From contig NC_012874.2 in the NCBI RefSeq assembly GCF_000003195.3, forward strand, positions 2,635,001 to 2,699,000: DNA of 64,000 bases, written 5' to 3'. Below, piece by piece: positions 33,926 to 45,502 of the stretch; positions within the stretch are counted from its first letter, which is position 1, and every line of letters begins with the position of its first letter. A program made the translations under genes and the position numbers. The stretch is from Sorghum bicolor. Taxonomy: Eukaryota; Streptophyta; Magnoliopsida; Poales; Poaceae. The notes under the pieces are model-generated. The model searched no databases. It saw only the letters and a list, made by a program, of their open reading frames with translations, and had not been told where the DNA came from.

Positions 33926-36900
33926 ATGCGCGCCCGCGGGGAGGTGGCGCTGGCCGCGCTGCTGCTGGCGGTGGCGGCTGCGGCGGCGGCGCTCCTGCCG
34001 TCGTCGTCGCTGGACTCGCGCAGCGACGTCAGGATACTGGAGATCGGCGACGGCGACGACGTACTCCAGCTGCTGCCGCTGCTGGACGGCGCCGTGGGGC
34101 CCGAGAGCCTCGTGTTCGCCGACGATGACGGCGGCGGCCCGTTCACGGGCGTGTCGGACGGCCGTGTCCTCAGGTGGGTGCCCGCCGACCGCCGGTGGGC
34201 CGAGCACTCCTCCTCCTCCGCGCCCGAGGACCTGTAAGTTTCCAATCCTCGCCGCCGGCTCGCCGCGCCACCCCTGTCCTGTCCTGTCCTGTCCTGTCCT
34301 CATGGCCGCCGTTCTTCGTTCCCTGGTTAATTCGTTGCACCATGCATGCTTGTGCTAGCTGCTGCTACCTCTCTCTCATCAGTTCAGTGACACTGGGGTA
34401 CAACGTGCTACACGTCCGTGTGCGCGTGGTGCTCCTAGATCGAGCTCTTTCTGTGCTGCCGTGTGCAGTTCAGAGCTGACGGGTTGCGCCCCGCCATTGT
34501 CCAAGTAATATAATTAATGGTGAAATTGATAGCAACCATGCATGCGTATAAGGATACAGATGGTCTTCCAAATAAATACCCGTGATTCTTTTTTAATTAG
34601 TGTAACCAAATAAACTGAATATATAATTCTTTCCTTCATTTTTTTTATTTAATTCATTTAATTACACTAGAGAAGAACTGTGGATATTCGTTTGGAGCAC
34701 CGTCCCTATCTTTACATGCACAGGTTTTGGGTGTAGTATTTTGAAGCTCTCGTCGTCTGGATACAGTATCTGTTTTTGGGTGTAAACGACTCGATTTGAC
34801 ACACCATCGTCGGATGTCTTCGTCCATCATGGTAGTGCTTGCACTCTATGCGCGCTGGCCCGTCGAATTAATTAATTTTGACGCATAACAAAACACTCAA
34901 CTGATGATCATGCCATCTGCATAATTTTGACGCATAATAAAACACTCAACTGATGATCATGCCATCTGCATACCCATAGTTATTCCACACTGAAAATGAC
35001 TGTAGAGCTCATGTGTCCCTGTGTCCTGTCGTAGCTCTGTTAAAGAAAGGGCCAAAGCGTAAAATTGGATTTTTTTTTTTTTTGGTGCGGTTCAATTTTA
35101 CTTTTCGTTCCGTCGCTCGAATTATTATTCACAGAAAACCCAGTTGGCTCTTGTGGTGCAATTTTCTTTTCTTTTCTTTTTCTTTTGCTCGGAAATCGGA
35201 ATATACGGAACACACTTTGTTGAAAAAAAAAAGGCAAACTTGTGTGACCTAATCAATAATTTGAGCAAAATGTACCGCCGGCATCTATCCTCCAAGTTTA
35301 AACTTATAAAATGATATTTAAGAGTAATTAAACTTAGTAGACGATATCATCTAGGTTAAACTTTTAAGGTAACCACCATATTTCCTTGCTGCTGTGGTGA
35401 TGTGTGCAGTTCAGAGCTGACGGTTGCCCCCCGCCATCGTCCAAGTAATGGTGATGATGATAGGAATCAATGAGCAGGTTTTGGGTGTAAATGACGCGAT
35501 TTGACACGCCATCTGTGTAGTGCCAAATCCTCTGTCCTCGCTCGTGTCTCTGTCCATCGTGGCAGCTCTCTGTTGCACTCCATGCGCTGGGCCGTCCAAT
35601 TAATTAATAATTAATGGCGCATGATAAAGCACTGAACTGATGATCGTGCCATCTTCCAGTTCCCGGCTGTTTTTTTTGGAAAAAAAAGTTACTTCATAAA
35701 TTTGGATTTTCTTTTATGGTGAAATTAAGTTTTAATTTTCCATCGCTCCAATTATTCACAGAAAACACACTTGGCTCATGTCATATCATGTGGTGCGATT
35801 TCCTTAATATTCTTTTGTGTTGCTTGGAATATATATACTTATGTGTTCTAATAATTCTTATTCAAAATATATGTATTTTTTTATACAAAAAAAGTTTGAA
35901 AATACTACTTGCTTCATGGTGAATAAAAGTCCATGTTAGGCTTCAGGTTTAAAAGGGCATGTGAATCGGTGATATAGAAGATACTAAGAGAATAAATAAA
36001 TGGTAGATATTATATTTCATACATCTAAATTTCCAAACAACAATCCCAGGCAACCAATTATATATTTTGTTAAAAACCTAAAAGGATGAAGAAACACAGT
36101 ACTAAACTACTAATCCCAGGATACCTCCTCAACTAATGTATGTTTTTATTTTTAAAATTAAAAAGGAAATTGACTAGTCAATGATGTAAACAGAGAGCTT
36201 ATTGATTATTGAGATGCACTAAGGCCTTGGTTAGTTTGCCAAATTGTTTGAATTTGACTACTGTAGCATTTTTTCATTTTACTTGACAATTAATGTCTAA
36301 AAGACTAATTAAATTCAAAAGATTCGTCTCACAAATTACATGTAAATTATGTAATTAGTTTTTTTAATTTATATATAATGCTTCATGCATGCGTCCAAAA
36401 ATTTAATGTAATAGGATGAAAAGAATTATTTTGTTAGGCCTTGTTGAGTTCTAAAATTTTTTGGAAAATCGACACTGTAGCACTTTCGTTTGTATTTGAC
36501 AAATATTGTCCAATCATGAAACTCAAAAGATTCTTCTCGTCAATTCTGACCAAACTGTGTAATTAATTTTTATTTTCGTCTATATTTAATATTCCATGCA
36601 TGCGTCTAAAGATTCGATGTGACAGATAATCTGAAAATTTTTTCAAATTTTTTTGAGAACTAAACAAGGCCTTAGAACAAAAGATGGCCTAAACAGCTTG
36701 GTAGTAGTACATAATACTACTCGATTATTCCGTACAAAACACGGCAGCTGATTCATCTGACGAACAGAATAAACATGTGCAATTGTGCTTGCAGGCTGGA
36801 CAGCTGCAGAGGCTCCCAGGACCCGGGCCGTGAGCACGAGTGCGGCCGCCCACTGGGCCTCAAGTTCAACCACGCCACCGGGGAGCTCTACGTGGCGGAC

Positions 36901-37665
36901 GCCTACCACGGCCTCCGCGTCGTCTCGCCGGACGACGGCAAGGTGTCGAGGCCGGTGGCGCCGCAGTGGTGGCGGCAGGGCACCGGCCGCCCCTTCAGCT
37001 TCGCCAACGGCGTCGAGCTCGACCCGGAAACCGGCGCCGTCTACTTCACCGAGACGAGCACGAGGTTCCAGCGGAGGGAGTTCCTGAGCATCGTCATCTC
37101 CGGCGACACCACGGGGAGGCTGCTGCGGTACGACCCGAAGAGCGGGGAGGTGGAGGTGCTGGTCGACGGCCTGGCGTTCCCCAACGGCCTCGCGATGAGC
37201 AGGGACGGCACGCACCTGCTCCTCGCGGAGACCACCACGGGGAGGATCCTCCGGTACTGGCTCCGGCCGCCGGCGGCGAAGGCGGCGGGGGCGATGGAAG
37301 AGGTGGCGCGGCTGCCGTGGTTCCCGGACAACATCAGGATGAGCCCCCGGGGAGGCTTCTGGGTGGGGATCCACGCCAAGAGGGGCAAGATCGCCGAGTG
37401 GTGCATCTCCTACCCGTGGCTCCGGCGGGTGGTGCTGTCGCTGCCGCCGCGCCATGTCCAGCGCGCCTCGTGGCTGCTCAACCGCCTTGGGCGGCAGGTG
37501 ATCGCGGTGAGGTTGAGTGAGGAGGACGGGAAGGTGATGGAGATGATCAGCGTTCATGGGGATCTTCAGAAGGTGTTCAGGTCGGTCAGTGAAGTGGAGG
37601 AGAGGAATGGCAGCCTCTGGATTGGCTCTGTCATGTCGCCGTTTCTTGGAGTGTACAAGTTGTAG
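33926..37665 (+). CDS. Strictosidine-synthase-like (SSL) protein
   Basis: Exon 1B (33926-34233) and exon 2 (36795-37665) join in phase 2 across a 2,561-bp intron to give 392 aa. Residues about 6-25 form a hydrophobic signal/anchor, suggesting entry to the ER or vacuole. The six-bladed beta-propeller of the strictosidine synthase/paraoxonase-like fold follows, with CGRPLGL at 119-125, ELYVADAYHGL, FANGVELD, VYFTETST, GRLLRYDPKSG, FPNGLAMS and PWFPDNIRMSP. True strictosidine synthases condense tryptamine with secologanin, but grasses do not make those alkaloids. Most SSL members are thought to act as esterase/lactonase-like or unknown enzymes; maize Ms45, needed for pollen wall formation, is a relative. 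The substrate here cannot be inferred. The gene is intact and the stop follows LGVYKL. A second candidate first exon lies upstream at 32249. Confidence 0.9.
36223..36433. mobile_element. Tourist-like MITE, right end lost
   Basis: TAA at 36220-36222 precedes the left end GGCCTTGGTTAGTTTGCC. The interior AGATTCGTCTCACAAATTAC is typical. The right terminus is missing where the next MITE has inserted. Confidence 0.6.
36437..36671. mobile_element. Tourist-like MITE next to the SSL exon 2 acceptor
   Basis: The ends GGCCTTGTTGAGTTC and GAACTAAACAAGGCC are inverted, with TTA at 36434-36436 and 36672-36674. It ends only 123 bp before the splice acceptor of exon 2 at 36795. Confidence 0.8.
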
Positions 37666-38932
37666 TAGAAGCATTTTATATACATGGTGTTATACGCTTA
37701 AATATGGATTGGGTATATGTTACTAGTAGTTTATTATTATAGTAAAGGAAAACATGCATACATACATACATCATATATTCGTGTATAGATGCTACTAGTA
37801 ATTTCTTGTACCAAAATAGAGCTGTTCATTTGGGGCAGAGGTTTGTTGAAGTGTCTTTGCATCGATGAACTGAATACAGAAGTACATAACACGACGTTCC
37901 TCGGCCTCTTTCTTCTCGGGAAAGCACTTAGCTTTTCTTCCATTTGTGCAGTTTCTTAGGAAAACGTTTCTCAAGAAGTTGTACCAAACATGGCCAGTCT
38001 CTTCTTGGCTGTTAGAATCGCCCTACTAATATAATTCGGCAAACCTTTTTCTGACCTATAAAAAAACTGTTAGAATATACATTTTTTTTAAAAAAGAACT
38101 GTTACAATGGATCAGCAAAAAGGTTGAGTGAATGTTTCATGAGTCATGACTAGAACCAAAATAACTTTTGTAATTAGTCACAAAAAAAATAACTTTTGTA
38201 ATTAGTTATTACAGAAAAGGAGAAAACTAAAAACTTTCCCAGGAAGGCAGCTCTCCGACAATACAGGTGCTCCTTGATCAGTGTTACGGATGGAAAACGA
38301 AACAAGTGTCATAGCAGGAGTACTATATATTTCAGTGTTACGGAAGGAAAACGAAACAAGTGTCATAGCAGGAGTAAGAATTCTTCAGAGTTCTGCGCCT
38401 CTTGTCGTCTCAATAGGGTTGTTGTATTTGCAAGGAGTTCAAAGTCATTCTTATTACATACCTTGTGGGCTGAATGGTTCAATCTTGGAGATTGTGCTCG
38501 CCAATTCAGTGGGACAACCAAATCAGTCTGTCAACATGACACAGAGAAGGGATCCTGGAACTCAAGCCATGCCCATCAATAGTATTTGAGCGGCATTGTC
38601 AGTGGATACAGTTGTATCTTTGTCTTCTCTAAAAATCACTGCAGTGGCAGCACCAGCAGCTGCATATTTCTGCAGCCGAGCACCAACACCCTGAATAGTT
38701 TCCATACAGTATTGCATTGCTTTTGGTTACACTGTTCTGAAAATTGTTTGTGTTGCAGGGACAAGCTGCTGACAACTCCCAATCAATCAAGTCCGCATTG
38801 GCAAGCTCTCCAACAATGGAAGAAGGGATCTGCAGGGCTGAGAAAACCAAGTCTACTGAACCTGTAAGAATCCATTTGGAGCACAGAAGTATCAGCGTCG
38901 TTTGCTCTCCTTATATGCCTTTAATCATCGTA
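37666..38932. other. Spacer between SSL and NLR 2
   Basis: It contains the SSL 3' flank and, towards 38,932, the presumed 3' UTR of the minus-strand NLR 2. A 54-bp tandem repeat is at 38281-38378. The short frames on both strands at 38586-38900 resemble no protein I recognise. Confidence 0.4.
38281..38378. repeat. 54-bp tandem duplication, two copies
   Basis: Both units contain ACGAAACAAGTGTCATAGCA at a 54-bp period, with one or two substitutions near the left edge. The repeat keeps one frame open (54 is divisible by 3), but no coding function is apparent. Confidence 0.85.
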
Positions 38933-41900
38933 CTACAGATGTGGACAACTGACAATCTTGAGTTTAGGATGACTTGGATGTGTCTCGATGGTCATAATCA
39001 GCTCAGACAATGCGCCTCCTCTCCTGGGTGGCACCTTTCCACCGTGGCCACCAATTTCTAGAAATACCTCTTTGAGGCCCAACAGGTGCACAATGCCAGA
39101 AGGTGTTTCAACGATTTCTTTGAAGCGGAGCTTGATCCTCTCAAGCTTCGGCATCGCCCCAGCCTCAAAGGTCAGCCGTGGCATTCTGCACCAATACTTG
39201 AAATATTTAAGGGCTGGGAACGCCATTCCATGGATTGTGATACTCTCTCTAGGTGGTACTTGGGTGCGCAATCCTAGGTTTGTGAGGGCAGGCAACCGTG
39301 CAAGGACAAGGAAACCCTCAATTGACAGTTCTGTAACCGCAATCTTCAAGACTTGGAGCTTTTGGAGTTCACCAACCCATTCGGGGACTTTGGAGAACCA
39401 CCAATATGTCATTTCTAGTGTCTCGAGATGGCAGGGAGAAGGGTGTAATGAACTCAAACCACTGCCACAAATACCCGGCCAGTACAAGTATAGATGTTTG
39501 AGGTTGTGCAGCACCTCAAGAGAAGAGCACAAAACATCAACACATAATGCTATATTGGAGGTAGATGTTCCAGAGTTGCAGAGATTGAGATCTCTTAGAT
39601 TGGTGAGTTGGCCAAGACCCCTGACGTTATCAATTGAGTTCTCCCCAAGGTCAAAGGACTGCAGAGTTACTAGAGACTTCATATTGCCAATCCCATCAGG
39701 TAATCTGGTACTTTCTGGAATTATGAGATGACTCAAGCGAGGCAAATAAATGATATCAGGTGGAATAACAAGTGATCCCCATTCTATGTCCAGGGTCTCC
39801 AACTGTTGTAGCTCCCCAATTTGTGCAGGTAATTGTAACTGTGCATTAATGCTGGCTTCAATCTTCAGATATCTCAGTTGAAACAATTTGCATATGCCAG
39901 TGAAATCCAATTTCATCTTGTTGGAAACATTTGAGAACTCAACAATTAAAACTCGAAGAAAAGTGAACTCTAAAAAAGGATGCATCTGCAAGAAATTGGA
40001 GGCTCCAAAACCTGCAAGAGATCGAACATGTGATAGATCTGTGGCTGGAGATATGATGCTATGTTTTCCATTATCACATTGAATGGAGAGTCGACGGACA
40101 GTATTGTGCAGGCATAATGAAACATTGGATGCATCGTTTATTGTCATAAAATTCTCTTCTGCACACTCAGTTAAGATAAGATCCAGCATCATATCGTGTA
40201 CCTTACAAGATAACACCTCGTTTTGGTAGTTGACATCACTAGGTAGAATCATGCTCCTATTAACTAGCTCATTGAAATAATTACTTGCAACATCTTCTGC
40301 ATCCTGTCCCTGCACCTTACTAACAAAACCTTCAGCTATCCATTGCGTGACCACATCTTTCTTCCTAATCGTGTAATCCTCTGGATAAATGCCAAGATAA
40401 AGAAAGCAGGCCTTGAGATAATAAGGAAGGTTCTTGTAGCTAAGCTGCAATATCTGTCTCATACCGTCCAATGCAGAGCATTTCCCAAACTTATTGCCCA
40501 AAGAATTCCTCACGTGCTCCCACTGTTCAACTCTTGTGGTTGCTTGATTAGCTAAAAGGCTAGAAATACTAACAATGGCAAGTGGCAAACCACTACATTT
40601 GTCTAAAATTTCTGTTGAAACTTCTCTAAGTTGTTCGGGGAAGGCATCCTCAGAATCAAATATTCTTCTAAAAAATAATCTTTTTGATAGTTGGTTATCT
40701 AGTGGCTGCATCTTATAAACATACTCATTGCGATAACTGCAACAAGCAATAGCTACAGTTTCAATGCGTGTAGTTGTTATAACTCTACTAGCCTGCTCAT
40801 TTTTGGGGAGGGCACATCTAAGAATATCCCATGCTGATTCATCCCATATATCATCAAGTATCACAAAATACCTGCATAAAAAATCATACAAAGCATATGA
40901 TTTCAACTAGGCTAACAGAGAGTTCTTCATAAGAGAACACTTTTTTCTGAGAAATAAGAGAAAGACAACACTACTTTGATAGTTAATTCCAAACAGTATG
41001 AGTGCCAGACTAATCATTTTTAATTCAATAATATTAGGTAATACTAAGGAGCATAAAGGAACACTATTTGGAACTAAACTAATGTTATATACTGAAAACA
41101 CCACACTAAATGATATTTAGGAAGCATATTGGATAACAAGATTCCATGGAACATTTTTAAATCATAAACACAAGTACCTTTTGTCTTGCAGATGTTTCCT
41201 TAGAACATTAACGAGGTTCTGCACCTCTCTAGTTTGAGAAGGTGGTTGTTGCCCAAGTTGTGAAAACAAATTAGTGAGAATCCTTGTCATGTCTGGTTTC
41301 TGCGAGACTGATACAAATGCCTGACAATCAAATTTCTCCCCAATCCTTTTGTACACCTCACTGGCCAGCGTGGTCTTACCAAGACCACCAATTCCTACAA
41401 TAGATACCACCCTCAACCGCTGATCTTCATCTAGCAGCCACTTGACCAGTTGATTCCTTGGGCCATCAATGCCCTCAAGGCCATCTTCATCAGCATAAAG
41501 TGTGTGGAGGCGAGGGTCAATAGGCACATATTTAGATCTAGAGGCGCTCACATCAATCTTATACCTTTTGCGACGATGACTCACCTCCATGACACGAGTC
41601 TTGATCTGTTGTATTTCATTGGAAATACGAATTTTGGCTCTCACCATATTGATATGCTGAATGATCTTCTGAATGAAACCAGCTGTGGTACCATCCTGGC
41701 TGGCATGACGAACGACCTCATCAATCCAGTCCTCAATATCATAGGCCATCTCCCTTACTTGGCTCTTCCAATCCTTGGTCAGGGGATCCAGCTCCTCCTT
41801 GTCTGCTAGAATCTCCAGGAAGGCATTCATGGTGCTGAGTTCATCCCTGATGAATGACAACTCCTTTGACATGTTGCTGAACTTGAGATACTCTTCATCC

Positions 41901-41983
41901 ATGAGGATAGTAAGCTTATTCAGAAGGGAATTCATAACTCCCATCGAGACGCTCACCAAGGCCTGCTCTACTCCAGCAGACAT
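38933..41983 (-). CDS. CC-NB-LRR disease-resistance receptor (NLR 2)
   Basis: Exon 1 (41178-41983) and exon 2 (38933-40871) join in phase 2 to give 914 aa. An Rx-type coiled coil spans about 1-150, with MAYDIEDWIDEV at 79-90 in the EDVID position. NB-ARC motifs follow in order: P-loop GIGGLGKTT at 197-205, RNBS-A FDCQAFVSVSQKPD, Walker B YFVILDDIWD from 270, SRVITTTR near 297-304, GLPLA at 363-367, and VHD at 493-495 in place of MHD. The remainder is leucine-rich repeats (FLRVLIVEFS, LFQLRYLKI). The intron between the LQDKR and YFVILDD coding segments sits at exactly the place where NLR 1 has its third intron. NLR 1 has two further introns in the N-terminal half. I start at MSAGVEQALVSVS, the usual Rx start; 33 upstream in-frame codons lack family likeness. 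No truncation or frameshift was seen and no integrated decoy domain was recognised. Confidence 0.9.
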
Positions 41984-42470
41984 ATGTGTATCTAAATCTA
42001 CGCTCACAAATAGATATGCAGAAGCTTGATTTGGTCTGGACACGGGACACAAATACGGGAACAGGAAAAAGAGATGATGCAAGAGAAACTGTTCAAATAT
42101 GCTCTGGTTTCTATATGCTCTGGCAGCTGCAAGATACTGATGTGGTGGATTTGGGCATACGACTAAGCAAGTAGTTTAAAGAAACCGCGTCAAAGAAGAA
42201 CAGTCCAGAAAAGCCAGCAATTAAAGAAACAAGTTCAACGACAAACCCGTCCAAGAAATAAAAGCATTGATGATGCGACTGCAATTTGAGTAACAGAGAA
42301 ATCATGATAAAAAAATTGAGGCATCAACATAAAATAAGTGTTTCATCCACACATATTTCTTTGTTGCATGAATTATTATGAAATAAAATAGTATTGTTTA
42401 AGTGACCAGAAAGGTACTGCAACAGTTTACGGCGAACGATGAACTGACTGCAATCATTGGCGCTTGGGAA
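41984..42470 (-). promoter_or_regulatory. Presumed 5' UTR and promoter of NLR 2
   Basis: AT-rich DNA lies upstream of the chosen start, without a recognised neighbouring gene. Exact promoter elements could not be assigned. Confidence 0.35.
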
Positions 42471-42700
42471 ACGATTAGCTTAGTGACGTCAGGGCAAGCA
42501 ACGTGTGTGGTCAAGCTAAGCCATCAGACTCTAAAAAACCCTCATCAGACTATATATATAAATAAAAATCTAAGCCATCATGGGACCCAAGCTTCAAATT
42601 GCGATTAGCTTAGTGGGATCAGGGCAAGCAACTTGTGTGATCAAACTAAGCCATCAGACTATATATAAATAAAAACCTAAGCCGACCTAATTTCGTTTCC
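42471..42700. repeat. Direct repeat, about 131-bp period, upstream of NLR 2
   Basis: CGATTAGCTTAGTG, AGGGCAAGCAAC, TAAGCCATCAGACT and ATATATAAATAAAAA recur in the same order from about 42471 and from about 42602. They lie roughly 0.5-0.7 kb upstream of the NLR 2 start, so possibly within its promoter. Confidence 0.8.
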
Positions 42701-43906
42701 AACTTTCTGTGTATGAACGCAGGTGCTGCTTCTCGACATGTCTCCCTGTTTTTTTTTTCAGTTTCCCCGTGTCAATGTCATACCATGGCTCCCCTCCTGC
42801 GTGTCCGAGGGGGCAAAAAAAAGGACTTTTTGAATGTCACGGCAAATTTTGAAGGAATTTATTTACTTGAGTTTCATGGAGATGTTTATACCAAAAAAAT
42901 CTAATAAGGATTTAAAATGTTACTACTATCGGGAGAAGAACGAAGACCACCCAGTAGGTGTGACTTGTGAGCTGAGTTTTAGATTAGGAACCAATAGGGG
43001 AGACGAGTAGCAAGCACGGTACAAGAGTAGATTAGTATACCCGAAGAGGAGTAGTGGAGTATGGGACTGAATTTCTTACTGAAACAGTCGAGCGTCTCGG
43101 GCTCCGTCGGCCGCCGACCGCCGCCGAGGGGCAACTCCCCAGTCCCCACCCTCGTCCCGGACTAGATCTACAGGCTATTGGTCCCTGGCCAGTGGCCACC
43201 GTCCACCGTCGCGAGCACAACTGCGAGCACCTGCACCGCGCCGCATACGATGTCAGTAGCAAGTACTACAGAGTAGAGATCCGATCTCGCCGGCGTTCTC
43301 CGGCAACACGTCAACACGCCCGAATGGCCGGCATTGAGCTTGGAGGCCATCCCCTTCAGGCTTCAGCCTTTCACTACAGCCCAACCAAGGTACGTACCCT
43401 GCTCGATAAATGGGCCTCCTCACGCGAACGGGCCCGCCTTCATGGGACGCGGTCTGGAGCGATTGCTTGGAGTTGGGCCGTCTCGCCGGAGCTTCCATGG
43501 AGTCGCCCATAACGATGTCGTCTTCATTTCTCGCCTTCTCCTTCGGCTTCACTGTTGCCTTGTCTCATACTCGGATACGGCAGGGGATGAAAAAAAAAGG
43601 AACGAGGAAAAAAATATATAACAATTTCAAGTTCAAAAAAAAAAAGTCATAACAATTTGCGCCTAATGATGATCGATACATGGAATCATCCTGAGTCCAA
43701 GATAGTGGGTCGCGCTAGGTCTCCGTATCTCGTTTGTCATCGGGAGTCATAACATGTGCTTGTATAGGTTAGAACAAGTCGTGACTAGAGATGGTACGGA
43801 GTTTGATTCCTACGTGTTTTGGATTCTATTGCCACGCACAAACACGTTTCCTACTATATATATCAGATTAAAGGGGCAAAGCGTTTTCTTTTACAATCTA
43901 ATCCTA
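42701..43906. other. Spacer with an unrecognised GC-rich island
   Basis: From about 43050 to 43560 the sequence is GC-rich with overlapping open frames on both strands (plus 43054-43512 of 152 aa, minus 43253-43552 of 99 aa). Neither shows a domain or repeat I know. It could be a captured or decayed gene fragment, or an exon of an unseen gene. Confidence 0.3.
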
Positions 43907-44475
43907 GGCCTTGTTTAATTCACCCCGAAAACCAAAAAATTTTCAAGATTCCCCGTCACATCGAATTTTGCGGTAAATGCATGAAGCATTAAATATAGAC
44001 GAAAACAAAAATCAATTACACAGTTTGTCTGTAAATCACGAGACGAATCTTTTAACCCTAGTTAATCTATGATTAGACAATATTTATCACCAATAAACGA
44101 AAATGCTACAGTAGCGAAATCCAAAAAAAATTCATATAGAGTTTCCCACTCAAAATTTTTTCATCCATCCCATCGAATCTTTGGACACATGCATGGAACA
44201 TTAAATATAGATAAAAAAATAAACTAATTACACAGTTTGGTTAAAAATCATGAGACGAATCTTTTAAGCCTAGTTAATCTATGATTAGCCTTAAGTGCTA
44301 CAGTAACCCACATGTGCTAATGACAGATTAATTATGCTTAATAGATTTGTTTTGCAGTTTCCAGACGAGCTATGTAATTTGTTTTTTTATTAGTTTCTAA
44401 AAACCCCTTCCGACATCTTTCCGACACATCCGATGTGACACCCAAAAATTTTTCATCTCCAATCTAAACAGGGCC
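43907..44475. mobile_element. Two joined Tourist-like MITEs in opposite orientation
   Basis: The left end GGCCTTGTTTAATTCACC begins one copy, whose body runs to about 44130. The adjacent copy ends AATCTAAACAGGGCC followed by TAA. Both carry GAGACGAATCTTTTAA. The second is an inverted relative of the element at 25758-26104. Confidence 0.7.
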
Positions 44476-44513
44476 TAATACAAGGCCCTAGCGTGAGAAC
44501 CGGGATAAAGTAA

Positions 44514-44756
44514 GGCCTTGTTTAGTTCCCACCAAAATCCAAAAAGTTTTCAAGATTCCCCATCACATTAAATCTTGTGGCACATGCACGAAGCACTAAA
44601 TATAGACGAAAACAAAAACTAATTACACAGTTTGTCTGTAAATCGTGAGACGAATTTTTTGATCCTAGTTAGTCTATAATTGGATAATATTTACCACAAA
44701 CAAACGAAATTGCTACAGTAGCGAAATCTAAATTTTTTTCATATCTAAACAAGCCC
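44514..44756. mobile_element. Tourist-like MITE
   Basis: The left end GGCCTTGTTTAGTTCCCACC and the right end ATCTAAACAAGCCC are inverted, with TAA at 44511-44513 and 44757-44759. The interior is typical of the family. Confidence 0.8.
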
Positions 44757-44984
44757 TAAATGTCTTTAATCCAGTATCTTTTATATGAACCATATGTGTA
44801 TGTGCGTTGAGGATGACCATCTTTTTATTGCTAGATCTCCTCATAAAGTTTGTAAATATTTTGGGGGTTCATCCATTATTTTCACGCATACTATGTGACC
44901 TAATAAGGCTGCGAGTCTTCCTTGTTTTTGTTGTTTTTTTTAAAGAAGAGTCGTGGAGCCTCCAGTCCTTCACAATTCACAAAT

Positions 44985-45494
44985 AAGCCTGGGCAGGTTA
45001 CCCGATTTTTTCGAATCGGGTAATTCAAAATTTGGGTAATGAAAATTATTACCCGATATTAGTTCCGAAAAAACATTACCCGCAATTTCGGGTACCCGCT
45101 AATTCGGGTTCGGGTATTCCCGATTTACCCGAATTTTCAAAAAACAACACACTATACAAAATTTCAATAGCAATTTATATATAATTTCAGCAGCAATTTG
45201 TATAGAATTTCAATAGCATTTTGTAGAGAATAATATGTTACTATCACTTGTTCAAACAAAGAGAATTATATTCTAATAAATTGATAAGTTCTAATATTTA
45301 AGTATCAACACATGATAAATACAAAGATATAGACAAATATTCGGGTAGTTCGGGTACCGGGGGATATTACCCGAATTACCCAAACTAATTTCGGGTAATC
45401 AAAATCGCTATCCGAATTTAGGATCGGGTACCTTGGATTCGGATAATTCGGGTTCGGATCTGGATAATTTGGGTACGGGTAATTTGCCCACGCC
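44985..45494. mobile_element. hAT-like MITE with GGGTAA/TTACCC repeats, upstream of IPMS
   Basis: The left AAGCCTGGGCAGGTTACCCG and the right CGGGTAATTTGCCCACGCC are inverted. The flanking 8-mers TCACAAAT (44977-44984) and TCACAAAC (45495-45502) differ at one base. Many short TTACCCGA/TCGGGTAA motifs lie at both ends. It ends 445 bp before the IPMS start codon. Confidence 0.75.
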
Positions 45495-45502
45495 TCACAA
45501 AC

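Larger units (their letters stand above)
34234..36794 (+). other. SSL intron with internal tandem duplication and two Tourist-like MITEs
   Basis: About 34476-35235 and 35409-35890 are diverged direct copies, sharing CAGTTCAGAGCTGACGG, GGTTTTGGGTGTAAA, AACTGATGATC and TTCACAGAAAAC. Within the first copy a perfect or near-perfect 49-bp tandem repeat lies at 34874-34971. The 3' part holds the MITEs at 36223-36433 and 36437-36671. Confidence 0.75.

Noticed and set aside
36643..37674. 343-aa minus-strand frame opposite SSL exon 2
   Set aside because: It is the antisense shadow of a GC-rich exon; its His/Arg/Pro-rich content is typical of such shadows. The plus strand has the conserved SSL propeller motifs.
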